A DNA stretch of 38,984 nt from Anaerolineales bacterium (GTDB lineage: Bacteria > Chloroflexota > Anaerolineae > Anaerolineales > Villigracilaceae). Numbering within the stretch: the first letter of the stretch is position 1; the number at the start of each line of letters is the position of its first letter. This document shows positions 1 to 7,031 of this stretch, piece after piece. Both the position numbers and the translations under genes were made by a program. The stretch covers positions 1 through 38,984 of the forward strand of contig JABWAU010000059.1 in the NCBI GenBank assembly GCA_013360875.1. The letters are read 5' to 3'. The notes beneath the pieces were generated by a model. It was given only the letters and a program-made list of their open reading frames with translations, had not been told where the DNA came from and did no database searches.

Positions 1-2
1 GC

Positions 3-410
3 CACTTTGCCAACGGCTTCCAGTTGCTCGCCGTCTACACCTACGGCAAGAGTCTCGACTACGGCGGCTCCATCGCCTCCGGCGGCGGCCAGACCGGCGG
101 CGCTCAAACCGTCACCTGCATCAAGTGCGGCCGCGGCGCCTCCGGCTTCGACGTGAAACACCGCGCGGTCATCAATGGCTTGTATGATCTGCCGCTCGGC
201 AAGGGCCGCAGGTTCGACATCGACAACCGCGTCGCCGACGCCGTCATCGGCGGCTGGCAGTTGGGCGGCATCATCACCGCCACTACCGGCAGACCCTTCA
301 ACGTCGGCCTGCAGAACGGCGTCAACAATGGCGCGCCAAGCTGGCCGGACCGCATCGGAAACGGCAAACTCGACAACCCCGATCCCTACTACTGGTTCGA
401 CGCCACCGCC
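3..410 (+). CDS. TonB-dependent receptor (Oar-like), internal fragment
   Basis: The frame is open from the first complete codon and reads as the outer-membrane beta-barrel part of a carboxypeptidase-regulatory-domain (Oar-like) TonB-dependent receptor. Characteristic stretches are LLAVYTYGKSLDYGGS, HRAVINGLYDLPLGKGRR and GGWQLGGIITATTGRPFNV, which match the Acidobacteriota-type barrel repeats (family knowledge). Such proteins import substrates across an outer membrane. Both ends are missing: the left by the window edge, the right by an abrupt change near 405-418, where the homologous signal stops and an antisense aldehyde dehydrogenase begins. The frame stays open by chance up to 743. A TonB receptor does not fit the rest of the window, which looks monoderm, so I infer this piece comes from another genome or is a chimeric read. 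Confidence 0.75.
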
Positions 411-418
411 GGGAAGCA
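405..418. other. Probable chimeric junction (left)
   Basis: Plus-strand TonB-receptor homology ends at about 405-410 (YYWFDATA). Minus-strand aldehyde dehydrogenase homology ends at about 417 (EARGDV). Neither gene continues past the other and no insertion-sequence ends or target duplication are visible. The breakpoint position is an inference from where the family-like residues stop. Confidence 0.65.
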
Positions 419-713
419 CGTCGCCGCGCGCTTCGGCAATGACCTTGCCCATGTCGCGTGTGAGCAATTGCGCGAGTTCCTCTTTTTTCCGCTTGAGGAG
501 GTCGCCCACTTTGTAGAGCAGTTCCCCGCGAATTGGCGCTGGCGTCCATCGCCAGGGGTTGAATGCCTTTTTTGCGGTATCCACTGCCAGGTCAACATCG
601 GAGATTTCAGCCTGCGCAATGTCAGCGAGAACCTCCTCGTTGGCGGGGTTGATGGTTGGAAAGGTGTTTTGCCCTTTGATCCATTTGCCGTTGATGTAGT
701 TTTGGAATTCCAT
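417..713 (-). CDS. Aldehyde dehydrogenase, N-terminal 99 residues only
   Basis: Starting at ATG 713-711 the minus strand reads MEFQNYINGKWIKGQNTFPT, then INPANEEVLADIAQAEISDV and, ending near 417, DMGKVIAEARGDV. This is the classic N-terminus of NAD(P)-dependent aldehyde dehydrogenases (about 480 residues in full). These oxidise aldehydes to carboxylic acids. Only the first fifth is present; the catalytic Cys and Glu would lie beyond the junction at about 417, where unrelated TonB-receptor sequence begins. A good promoter lies upstream (760-787), and the gene is divergent from the regulator at 848, which could control it. The start has no clear Shine-Dalgarno. The family call is firm; the substrate cannot be told from this part. 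The short, scattered reverse frames here are shadows of this gene. Confidence 0.8.
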
Positions 714-759
714 GGTTTTAGCGGTTGGAGAATTGAAGATTAGTAGTTTATTCTGTGGG

Positions 760-787
760 ATTATAGCATCTGGGAGCGGAAAGTCAA
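760..787 (-). promoter_or_regulatory. Sigma70-type promoter for the aldehyde dehydrogenase
   Basis: On the minus strand TTGACT (787-782) is followed after 16 nt by TATAAT (765-760). This fits a primary-sigma promoter, with transcription expected to start near 753, about 40 nt before the ATG at 713. It sits in the divergent intergenic region shared with the regulator at 848. Confidence 0.55.
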
Positions 788-829
788 TTGAATTTCGTAA
801 AGATTTTTTTATTAAAACAAAGAAGTGAG

Positions 830-835
830 TATAAT
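830..835 (+). promoter_or_regulatory. -10 box of the regulator gene, short-leader transcript
   Basis: TATAAT at 830-835 lies 12 nt before the ATG at 848, so the predicted leader is only about 6 nt and no Shine-Dalgarno can fit. No convincing -35 hexamer is visible 16-18 nt upstream (T-rich tract). Confidence 0.4.
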
Positions 836-847
836 CATCGCGTAAAT

Positions 848-1429
848 ATGACAACGGCACGCCATAAAGTGGTTTCTTACCTGCACAAAACCCGATCCGC
901 TTCGGCGCGTGAAATTGCACGCGCGTTGAGCATGTCGCTTGAAACGGTGCGGCATCACCTCCGGGTTCTGGTCTCGGATGGAAGGCTGGAGGCGGACTCG
1001 GTGCGGGCGCGGGATGGACGCGGCAGGCCGGAGAAGGTGTATTCCATTCCACGCGCCGCGTTAGGGGATAATCTGTCGGCGTTGGCGGAGGCTCTTTTGA
1101 CGGAAGCAGGCGATTCGGTGCGGGTCGAGGCGCTGGCGAAGCGTCTGGCGGGGGATTCCGATTTCGGGAGTCAGCCGATTGCGAAGCGGTTGAATCTCGT
1201 CATCGAAAAGTTGAATCAAATGAATTATCACGCGCGCTGGGAGGCGGGCGCGGAGGGACCGCGAATTCTGTTCGGTCATTGCCCATACGCGGCGATCGTT
1301 GCGAAACATCCTAAATTGTGCGACATGGATTCGAGTTTGGTCTCCAATTTGGCTTTCCGCCCCGTGAGCCGCGAGTCGAAATCAGAAACACAAAAGAGCA
1401 TTTGCCCGTTTGTGTTTCTGATTCGGTAA
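848..1429 (+). CDS. ArsR/SufR-like winged-helix regulator with Cys-containing C-terminus
   Basis: A 193-residue protein. Residues about 5-65 form a winged helix (HKVVSYLHKTRSASAREIAR, LSMSLETVRHHLRVLVSDG), so it should bind DNA. The C-terminal half matches the COG2345/SufR type, where four cysteines hold an iron-sulfur cluster, spaced C-x12-C-x13-C-x14-C. Here Cys145 and Cys158 (x12) and Cys186 are present, but the third position is not Cys, so a normal four-Cys cluster is doubtful. I chose ATG 848 because the family homology starts there; an in-frame upstream codon at 788 would add 20 unlike residues. The gene is divergent from the aldehyde dehydrogenase and may regulate it or the downstream oxidoreductase. 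The last codons are built on a perfect 15-bp inverted repeat. Confidence 0.75.
   Translation: MTTARHKVVSYLHKTRSASAREIARALSMSLETVRHHLRVLVSDGRLEADSVRARDGRGRPEKVYSIPRAALGDNLSALAEALLTEAGDSVRVEALAKRLAGDSDFGSQPIAKRLNLVIEKLNQMNYHARWEAGAEGPRILFGHCPYAAIVAKHPKLCDMDSSLVSNLAFRPVSRESKSETQKSICPFVFLIR
1380..1423. repeat. Perfect 15-bp inverted repeat inside the end of the regulator gene
   Basis: AATCAGAAACACAAA at 1380-1394 is perfectly repeated in inverse orientation at 1409-1423, with a 14-nt spacer. It lies within the last 17 codons of the regulator, just before its stop. There is no T-run after it, so it is not a standard terminator; it could be an mRNA 3'-end structure or an inserted small palindrome. 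Confidence 0.8.
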
Positions 1430-1432
1430 TCT

Positions 1433-1463
1433 GTTGTTCCCACAGTTCAACTGCGGGAACAAC
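1433..1463. terminator. Bidirectional hairpin between convergent genes
   Basis: GTTGTTCCCACAG at 1433-1445 pairs with CTGCGGGAACAAC at 1451-1463 (one mismatch), loop TTCAA. It separates the regulator (ends 1429) from the convergent FAD oxidoreductase (ends 1473). No long T-run follows. Confidence 0.5.
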
Positions 1464-1472
1464 ATTTGAAAA

Positions 1473-2888
1473 TCAACTATCGAACCCCAACCCCAACCAG
1501 TCCATTGCTTTCAACCACAGATTCTCGCGCCCGCCATTGCGATCCGCCTGCTCCATGGACCAGCGTGTGAGATGGATGCCGAGCGAACGCAGCGGCTCAG
1601 GCGGGAAAGGAAGCGGCTTTGTGCGGACGAATTCGAGCGCAGTGCGTTCGGTCTTCTTGTTATCGAGAATATCCAGCATGACCTTCGCGCCGAATCGCGT
1701 CGCGCCGACGCCCAAGCCTGTGAAGCCCATCGAATAGGCGGTCTTGCCGTGATGCGCCGTCCCCCAGAACGGAGCGAAGCGCGAGCAGGTGTCAATGGCG
1801 CCGCCCCAGGCGTGGGTAAAACGGACGCCTTCCAGTTGAGGGAAAGTCTGGAAGAAGTGTTCCGCCAATCTTTCGAACACGATCCGCGACGTTTCGAGAT
1901 GTGGACCGAAGCCATTGTTCCAGTAATAGACCGCGTCATAGCCGCCCCAAAGAATGCGACCATCTTTTGTCGTGCGTGTATAATGGAACTGCCTGCTCGC
2001 GTCACTGATTCCTTCGCGCCCATGCCACCCGATGGACGCGCGCTGTGCGGGGGTGAGCGGTTCGGTCATCAGGGCGTAGTCATAGACAGGGACAACATAA
2101 TATGAAAGCCGCTTCAGCAGAGGTGGATAAGCATTGGTGGCAAGCGCAACGCGCGAGGCGCGGACGCGTCCGTGTTGCGTGTGCGCGATGACGAATTTCC
2201 CTTCCTCTTCCAATTTTGCGACCGGGCTGTTTTCATAGAACCGCACGCCCAAAGCGAGACAGGCTTTGCGGAGTCCCCATGCGAGATGTGCGGGATTGAC
2301 CAATGCCGAATCGGGTTTCTTCAACCCTGCGATGAACATTGGGGACTTGACAATCGCCTGCACCTCGTCGCGATCCAAAAACTGGAAGTTCGTTCGGTAT
2401 GGCGCGGCGAGTTCCAATTCCTCCTTCATCTCCGCGATGTGATGCGGTTCGGTCGCCACGTCAACGTCGCCCGTGCGGATGTAGTCACATTCGATGCCGA
2501 GGCGCTCAATGGTTTTCTCGATTTCCCTCAAGTTTTGAAGTCCCATTGCGAGCAGGGTCGGCAGTTCCTTTTTCCAGCGCGCGTAACCGTTCGAGAATCC
2601 GTGCGTGATGGACGAATCCATGAATCCGCCGTTGCAACCGGTCGCGCCGCTGGCAACTTCACCGGCTTCGAGGATGACGATGTCCCGGCTGGGATTTTCC
2701 TCTTTGGCGAGCAGGGCTGTCCATAAGCCGGAGAACCCTGCGCCGATGACGAGGAGGTCGGTAAAGGTTTCTTTTGTAAGAGCAGGTTGGGGGTCGGGAC
2801 GAAGCGGGTCGTCCAGCCAGAAGGGAATGTAAATTGCATCCGAAACGGACTTGACGGATTCGGGTCTAGGGTTGTTGGAATAGGTCAT
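1473..2888 (-). CDS. FAD-dependent amine/amino-acid oxidoreductase (DAO family)
   Basis: A 471-residue cytosolic flavoprotein of the DAO (COG0665) family, of the kind that oxidises C-N bonds in amino acids and amines. Residues about 45-75 hold the FAD-binding Rossmann motif (DLLVIGAGFSGLWTALLAKE), followed by the ribose-binding Glu in IVILEAG. The next block, ASGATGCNGGFMDSS, matches the ATGRNGG-type flavin contact of gamma-glutamylputrescine oxidase (PuuB) relatives. The C-terminal GFTGLGVGATRFGAKVMLDI is the second FAD contact. Length is normal for the family. The substrate is not determinable; PuuB-like polyamine catabolism is the best guess. The start has only a weak GAGAG upstream, and a TATAAA at 2909-2904 suggests a short leader. 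It is divergent from the hydrolase at 3036. Confidence 0.85.
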   Translation of the reverse strand: MTYSNNPRPESVKSVSDAIYIPFWLDDPLRPDPQPALTKETFTDLLVIGAGFSGLWTALLAKEENPSRDIVILEAGEVASGATGCNGGFMDSSITHGFSNGYARWKKELPTLLAMGLQNLREIEKTIERLGIECDYIRTGDVDVATEPHHIAEMKEELELAAPYRTNFQFLDRDEVQAIVKSPMFIAGLKKPDSALVNPAHLAWGLRKACLALGVRFYENSPVAKLEEEGKFVIAHTQHGRVRASRVALATNAYPPLLKRLSYYVVPVYDYALMTEPLTPAQRASIGWHGREGISDASRQFHYTRTTKDGRILWGGYDAVYYWNNGFGPHLETSRIVFERLAEHFFQTFPQLEGVRFTHAWGGAIDTCSRFAPFWGTAHHGKTAYSMGFTGLGVGATRFGAKVMLDILDNKKTERTALEFVRTKPLPFPPEPLRSLGIHLTRWSMEQADRNGGRENLWLKAMDWLGLGFDS

Positions 2889-3035
2889 GCTCTCATGGTT
2901 TGTTTTATACCTCTTGGGTAGTTTGCGATATTGTACCTGAGAGCGGGTAATTCGTCAGGCGCGAAGTTTCAGTTAAAATATTTCCGATGTCGGGGAAACG
3001 AATGGCAACGTGTTTTCGCTTTAGAAGGAGTTGAC

Positions 3036-4040
3036 ATGAATCTGTTCCAACGTTACCTTGCGGATGAATTTGCGGAAGACTACGAAGAGGGAAGGCTCTC
3101 GCGGCGCGAAGCCTTGAAGTTGATCGCCTCCGTGACGGGAAGCCTGGTCGCTGCAAATTCGATATTGGCGGCGTGCGCGCCTCCGCCCGAAGCCGCAGAG
3201 ACAGGCGGGATTTCTCCAACGGACGCGCCGAACCCCGAACCGCCGCCCGCCTCCGACTCACCGACGCCTGAATCAGCGCCAACAGAACCAGCCTTCCCCG
3301 AAGATTCCTCCGCCACCGCGCACGGGACGGTGATGCCCGACGACCCGGCGATCCTCGCGGGCGAAATCGAGTTCCCCGGGACCGACGCGAACATCATGGG
3401 CTACCTCTCGCGCCCATCGAACGAAATCCCTGCGCCGATTATTTTGGTCTGCCACGAGAACCGCGGACTCACGCCTCACATCCGAGACGTTACGCGGCGA
3501 TTTGCGAAAGCGGGATACGTCAGTTTGGCGGTTGACCTGCTTTCCCGTCTGGGAGGAAGCGCCGCGGTGGGGGAGGGGAACGTCCCCGGCGCGTTGAGCA
3601 GCATTGACCCGATGCAGTTCGTGGACGATTTCAAGAGCGGTTGGCTTTATCTGGGTGAACAGCCGTTTGCCGATGCGCGCCGGGTCGGCATGACGGGGTT
3701 CTGTTTTGGCGGCGGCGTCACCTGGCAGGTGGCGGTGAATACGCCTGAATTGCTTGCCGCTATCCCGTATTACGGACCCCATCCACTGGTCTCGGATGTG
3801 CCGAAGATCAACGCGGCGGTGCTGGCGATCTATGGTGAACTGGATTCGCGGATCAATTCGGGAATATCTGTCATCGAAGAGGCGATGGCGGCGAACAACA
3901 AGATCTACGAGAAAGTGATCTACCCGAACGCCAACCACGCCTTCAACAACGATACCGGTTCGCGCTACGATCCCTCCGCCGCGCAGGATGCCTGGATGCG
4001 GTCGCTCGACTGGTTCGAGAGATACGTCCGCAACGTGTGA
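3036..4040 (+). CDS. Dienelactone hydrolase family protein, predicted Tat lipoprotein
   Basis: A 334-residue alpha/beta hydrolase. The N-terminus carries a twin-arginine-like motif (RLSRREALKLI), a hydrophobic stretch and a lipobox (ILAAC), then a Pro/Glu/Thr-rich linker to about residue 100. The product should be exported folded and lipid-anchored outside the membrane. The catalytic domain shows the dienelactone-hydrolase triad: Cys223 in GFCFGGG, Asp270 in GELDS and His301 in ANHAFN. The HENRGL block near residue 140 is typical of YghX-like members. The start is fixed by AGAAGGAG at 3023-3030, 5 nt before ATG. Substrate unknown; carboxylic ester or lactone hydrolysis is likely. A weak promoter-like pair (TTCGTC 2951, TAAAAT 2974, 17 nt apart) precedes it. 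PspC follows after 66 nt. Confidence 0.85.
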   Translation: MNLFQRYLADEFAEDYEEGRLSRREALKLIASVTGSLVAANSILAACAPPPEAAETGGISPTDAPNPEPPPASDSPTPESAPTEPAFPEDSSATAHGTVMPDDPAILAGEIEFPGTDANIMGYLSRPSNEIPAPIILVCHENRGLTPHIRDVTRRFAKAGYVSLAVDLLSRLGGSAAVGEGNVPGALSSIDPMQFVDDFKSGWLYLGEQPFADARRVGMTGFCFGGGVTWQVAVNTPELLAAIPYYGPHPLVSDVPKINAAVLAIYGELDSRINSGISVIEEAMAANNKIYEKVIYPNANHAFNNDTGSRYDPSAAQDAWMRSLDWFERYVRNV

Positions 4041-4106
4041 GTCTCCATGCTACTTTTTCGAAATCGCTGCGTAGAAGGAATCGAATTTACGAAGAAGGAG
4101 TTCAAA

Positions 4107-4304
4107 ATGTCAGTCAATCAGAAAAGGGCTTTGCGCCGATCCAAAAGCAACCGCATCCTTGCTGGTGTGTGCGGCGGGCTTGCCGAGTTCTTCGGCATCA
4201 GTTCGTTCTGGTTCCGCCTGGCGATGATCATCGCGCTCATTCCAGGCGGCGTGCCGGGCATATTGATCTATCTCATCCTGTGGATCGTCATTCCCAGCGA
4301 ATAG
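4107..4304 (+). CDS. PspC-domain small membrane protein
   Basis: A 65-residue protein that is essentially a single PspC domain. A basic N-terminus (KRALRRSKSNRI) leads into LAGVCGGLAEFFGI, the family signature, then a membrane segment (AMIIALIPGGVPGILIYLIL) ending in WIVIPSE. PspC proteins sense or stabilise the membrane in phage-shock-type envelope stress; stand-alone short forms are common in Gram-positives and Chloroflexota, and their partner is often unknown. The start is fixed by AAGAAGGAG at 4092-4100, 6 nt upstream. It probably shares a transcript with the hydrolase at 3036 and is closed by the hairpin at 4327. Confidence 0.85.
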   Translation: MSVNQKRALRRSKSNRILAGVCGGLAEFFGISSFWFRLAMIIALIPGGVPGILIYLILWIVIPSE

Positions 4305-4326
4305 ACACAAAACCAGCGAAACGAAG

Positions 4327-4353
4327 AAGCCGCCTCTCCTCCTCCATCGAGAG
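4327..4353 (+). terminator. Rho-independent terminator after PspC
   Basis: AAGCCGC(C)TCTC pairs with GAGAGCGGCTT with a single bulged C, followed by TTTTTG. It lies between PspC (ends 4304) and the convergent dCMP deaminase (ends 4389). Confidence 0.7.
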
Positions 4354-4388
4354 CGGCTTTTTGTTTTCTCTTCCGCAACTCCAACGGC

Positions 4389-4820
4389 TTACTCAGGTAT
4401 GAATTCCTTTTGCACGGTCTCGATGTTTGCCGCCTTCAAAAAGTTCATGGCATTCTCGTCGTTGCGGTAGGAAACGCTATAGACAATGCGGGTAATCCCT
4501 GCGTTGATGAGCGCTTTCGTGCAGTTGATACAGGGGAGGTGCGTCACGTAACACGTCGCGCCGCGGGTCGAGACGCCGTGCAGCGCCGCCTGGATGATGG
4601 CATTCGTCTCCGCGTGGATGGTGCGGACGCAATGCCCGTCCACCATGAGGTGACCAGCCTCGTCGCAATGATCCTGCCCGGCGGGCGAACCATTGAATCC
4701 CGTGGTCAGGATGCGTTTGTCCAGAACCAGCACGCAGCCGACGAAAGCGCGGTCACAAGTGCTTCTCTCAGAAACGGCATAGGCGATCTTCATGAAGTAA
4801 GAGTCCCAGTCCGGGCGCAT
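4389..4820 (-). CDS. dCMP deaminase family protein
   Basis: A 143-residue zinc-dependent deaminase (ComEB/dCMP deaminase type) that converts dCMP to dUMP for thymidylate synthesis. Zn ligands and catalytic Glu are His69-Ala-Glu71 (HAETNAI) and Cys97/Cys100 (PCINC). An additional upstream block with His51, Cys52 and His57 (DHCDEAGH) resembles the second metal site of ComEB enzymes. The start at 4820 is set by CAGGAG 8 nt upstream and by homology (MRPDWDSYFMKIA); a longer reading to 4940 would add 40 unlike residues and cross a terminator. A TATAAT at 4856-4851 may be its -10 box. The gene stands alone between the Tad region and PspC. Confidence 0.9.
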   Translation of the reverse strand: MRPDWDSYFMKIAYAVSERSTCDRAFVGCVLVLDKRILTTGFNGSPAGQDHCDEAGHLMVDGHCVRTIHAETNAIIQAALHGVSTRGATCYVTHLPCINCTKALINAGITRIVYSVSYRNDENAMNFLKAANIETVQKEFIPE

Positions 4821-4870
4821 GAGGCAATCTCCTGAAGTAATGTTGGCGAAATTATACCGATTAATCGCGC

Positions 4871-4908
4871 AAAAAGTCCCGCAGCCGCCGTAATGACGAC
4901 TGCGGGAC
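4871..4908 (-). terminator. Terminator of the TadG-like gene
   Basis: Read on the minus strand, GTCCCGCAG (4908-4900) pairs perfectly with CTGCGGGAC (4884-4876), and TTTTT (4875-4871) follows. It lies 28 nt beyond the stop of the 4937-6181 gene. Confidence 0.8.
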
Positions 4909-4936
4909 AGCGCCTGTTCTTGCCCCCAGTGTTTTG

Positions 4937-6181
4937 TCATTCGAGCAGCGACAGTGTTTGCGGCACTGTCACCTGGTAGTTGTTGTTGGCTGAGTAATCA
5001 ATCACGATGTTGGCGGTGCCGCCGGAATCCACATGGTAGCCGATGATCTGGGCGTCGAACGCGCCGGTGCCGGAATTGCCGAACATGGTCACGTCGGCTG
5101 AGGGGGCGATGATCGTGCCGACCACATCCGCTGCGCCGTTGCCTCGCATATCCAGTTCCTGCGTGTTCAACAAAACGCCGTTGCTTACCTGCGGCGCAAG
5201 ATATAACAGTACGCCCTTGTATTCACCGCTGGTGGGCGCGGACGCGGTCAGGTTGCCGCCGCCGTTGAACTTCATGGAGAAGTTCGCGCTCATAATGTAG
5301 AAGGTGACTTCCGAGCCGGTGATCTGTCCGTGAAATGGACCGGGGTTGTTTGTCACGCAATACAATCCGGGCGTGAAGTGCATATTTCCGCTCCACGCCA
5401 CCCGGCTCCCGTCCGCGCCGGATTGCGGATACCAGACGCCGCCCGATTGATAGGCTGTGCCATTGCAGGCGGGTTGACGCGGAAGCAGGCCCGCGTAATC
5501 AGCGTAGGAAAGTTGGGTGGCGTCCGTATTTGTGCTTCCGATATTTGCGCCGTGACAATTGAAACTGACCCCGCCGACCACTGCCACTGAAGGTGCCGTA
5601 ATGTCCGCGGCACCATTGCAATATGCCGCGTCTGAACTGGATGAATTTGAGAAAATGCCGCCACCGGTAATGTGCCAATCGGGGGTTCCTGTTCCGTCAT
5701 ATCCCCTGCCCGACGGCGCAAGCGAAACGATCGCATTCCCGTCGAAGGGGGAACCGGTATGGGAGCCGCAGGAACGGGCGGTCGCGCTGACGGTGTTGGT
5801 CATCGTATTCCGTCCAAGCACGCGGGCGAAGGTCGTGTCAATCGTCGTGGTGATGTCCACCTTGATCTCCTTGCCTGGCCTGCCGGCGGGACAGACACCG
5901 GGAGCGGTGTCGGTTACGGTGACGGTCACGTCGTTGCTTGCGCCGTCATCGTCGTATCCGTTGGATGTCGCGCGCGCCTGCGCGGCTGAGACGATATCCT
6001 CGTCGCGGGAATGGGCAAGCGCCCCGGCGAGAGCGGCTGTATCCGCCGCGTTCTGAGCGTGGCGCCTTTCCTCGAATGCCCGCCCTCCGTCAATTGCCAG
6101 GGCGGTGAAACCGGTCAGGGCGATGATGCCGAGAGTGATCAGGATCAGCGCCTGGCCCTTTTCTGAAAAATGGAATCCCAT
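4937..6181 (-). CDS. TadG-like pilus/envelope protein, paralogue 1
   Basis: A 414-residue protein. The N-terminus (KGQALILITLGIIALTGFTALAIDGGR, residues about 8-34) is the putative Flp-pilus-assembly TadG-like motif (PF13400 type): a single membrane segment followed by an Asp-rich start, then HAQNAADTAALAGA. This places the remainder outside the cell. Residues about 35-130 form the usual TadG spacer. The C-terminal 270 residues form a Gly/Asn/Thr-rich beta region (FTPGLYCVT, VLLYLAPQ, VVGTIIAPSADVTMFGN, AQIIGYHV). The same block recurs in the paralogue at 10707-12230, so both share a surface module. AGGAG lies 6 nt before the ATG. Role inferred: minor pilin or cell-surface adhesin of a Tad-type system. 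No tadA/B/C ATPase or platform genes lie in the window. Confidence 0.75.
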   Translation of the reverse strand: MGFHFSEKGQALILITLGIIALTGFTALAIDGGRAFEERRHAQNAADTAALAGALAHSRDEDIVSAAQARATSNGYDDDGASNDVTVTVTDTAPGVCPAGRPGKEIKVDITTTIDTTFARVLGRNTMTNTVSATARSCGSHTGSPFDGNAIVSLAPSGRGYDGTGTPDWHITGGGIFSNSSSSDAAYCNGAADITAPSVAVVGGVSFNCHGANIGSTNTDATQLSYADYAGLLPRQPACNGTAYQSGGVWYPQSGADGSRVAWSGNMHFTPGLYCVTNNPGPFHGQITGSEVTFYIMSANFSMKFNGGGNLTASAPTSGEYKGVLLYLAPQVSNGVLLNTQELDMRGNGAADVVGTIIAPSADVTMFGNSGTGAFDAQIIGYHVDSGGTANIVIDYSANNNYQVTVPQTLSLLE

Positions 6182-6299
6182 GGAGTTACTCCTGACTGAT
6201 CTGAATTTGCCCGCATGACGGGAGGCTCCATTCGCTGATACAGGGAGTTACAAACAGTATTGCAAGTTTTGGCTTCGAATGACTTTTCTGTAAGGAAAC

Positions 6300-6335
6300 A
6301 TAAAGAGAGCCTGATTTCGGTCAGGCTCTCTTTAT
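6300..6335. terminator. Strong hairpin terminator
   Basis: ATAAAGAGAGCCTGA (6300-6314) and TCAGGCTCTCTTTAT (6321-6335) form a perfect 15-bp stem with loop TTTCGG. It terminates the lipoprotein gene to its right on the minus strand and insulates the TadG-like gene. The remaining 6182-6299 is its leader, with no clear promoter. Confidence 0.8.
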
Positions 6336-6362
6336 GTCATCGGGGGATTGTCGTTTCCCCGG

Positions 6363-6938
6363 TCAGGGAGTCGACGTTTGTTCGGGAGTGACGACCGCCG
6401 CCGGTTCGACCGTGATCCCGAGCAGGCGCGCCAGTTCCAGCGCGTACCTGTCATGCTGGTCGCGGGCGGCGACGACAGACCGGTCGAAGGCTTCCTGGTT
6501 TCCCGCCAAAAAGGCGTTCAATGAGTTGAGTACCGCGTTCATGTGCGATATTTGGAAGGTTTTCAAATTTGCCAGGCACGCCGGCGTCTGCTGATTTTCC
6601 GCGTCGCGGCGGATTCTCTGCAGGTTGGGAATCGCATTACTCAACTCGCTCATCGGCATCTGTCCCTTGCTGACGCCCTGCATGACGCTGCCTGCCAGCG
6701 TCGAAGCGTCGTCGAATTCGCGCATGTAGGCGTGTATCTTGTGGACCTCCGCTTCGATGTTTTCCGGCGCGCAGGGATCGGGCGTGTTCGTTGCCGGAGG
6801 CGGCGTCGCCGTGACGACGACGTACTGCGTATCGGGAGTGAGGATCGCTGTGGCGGGAGGTGTGTTCCCACAGGCGGAAAGCAGGATCGCTAGCGACAGC
6901 AGAAGGGGAATCGTAACGTGGTGTTTTTTTATCGTCAT
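6363..6938 (-). CDS. Predicted lipoprotein of unknown function
   Basis: A 191-residue protein with a lipoprotein signal: basic MTIKKHHVTI, a hydrophobic core and the lipobox LLSAC (Cys23), followed by a Thr/Pro-rich linker (TATPPPATNTPDPCAPEN). The mature part is mostly helical (residues 60-175) with two Cys (in DPCAPE and TPACLA) and ends in a Thr/Pro tail. I recognise no family. The start at 6938 is chosen because it begins the signal peptide and has TAAGGAC upstream; an earlier ATG at 6989 would spoil it and lies in the preceding terminator. It lies between the beta-helix protein and the TadG-like gene, all on one strand but separated by terminators. Confidence 0.7.
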   Translation of the reverse strand: MTIKKHHVTIPLLLSLAILLSACGNTPPATAILTPDTQYVVVTATPPPATNTPDPCAPENIEAEVHKIHAYMREFDDASTLAGSVMQGVSKGQMPMSELSNAIPNLQRIRRDAENQQTPACLANLKTFQISHMNAVLNSLNAFLAGNQEAFDRSVVAARDQHDRYALELARLLGITVEPAAVVTPEQTSTP

Positions 6939-6960
6939 TGTGTCGTTGTCCTTACAAGAA

Positions 6961-6990
6961 ATTGAGGAACAGCCGGGGCTGTCCCTCAAT
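6961..6990 (-). terminator. Terminator of the beta-helix gene
   Basis: ATTGAGGAACAGCC / GGCTGTCCCTCAAT with loop GG. On the minus-strand RNA the only mismatch becomes a G-U pair, so the stem is complete in that direction. It lies 41 nt after the stop at 7032. Confidence 0.65.
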
Positions 6991-7031
6991 TATAGCAGTC
7001 GCAGGGGCGGAAATTTAGAGAGAACGTCCCT

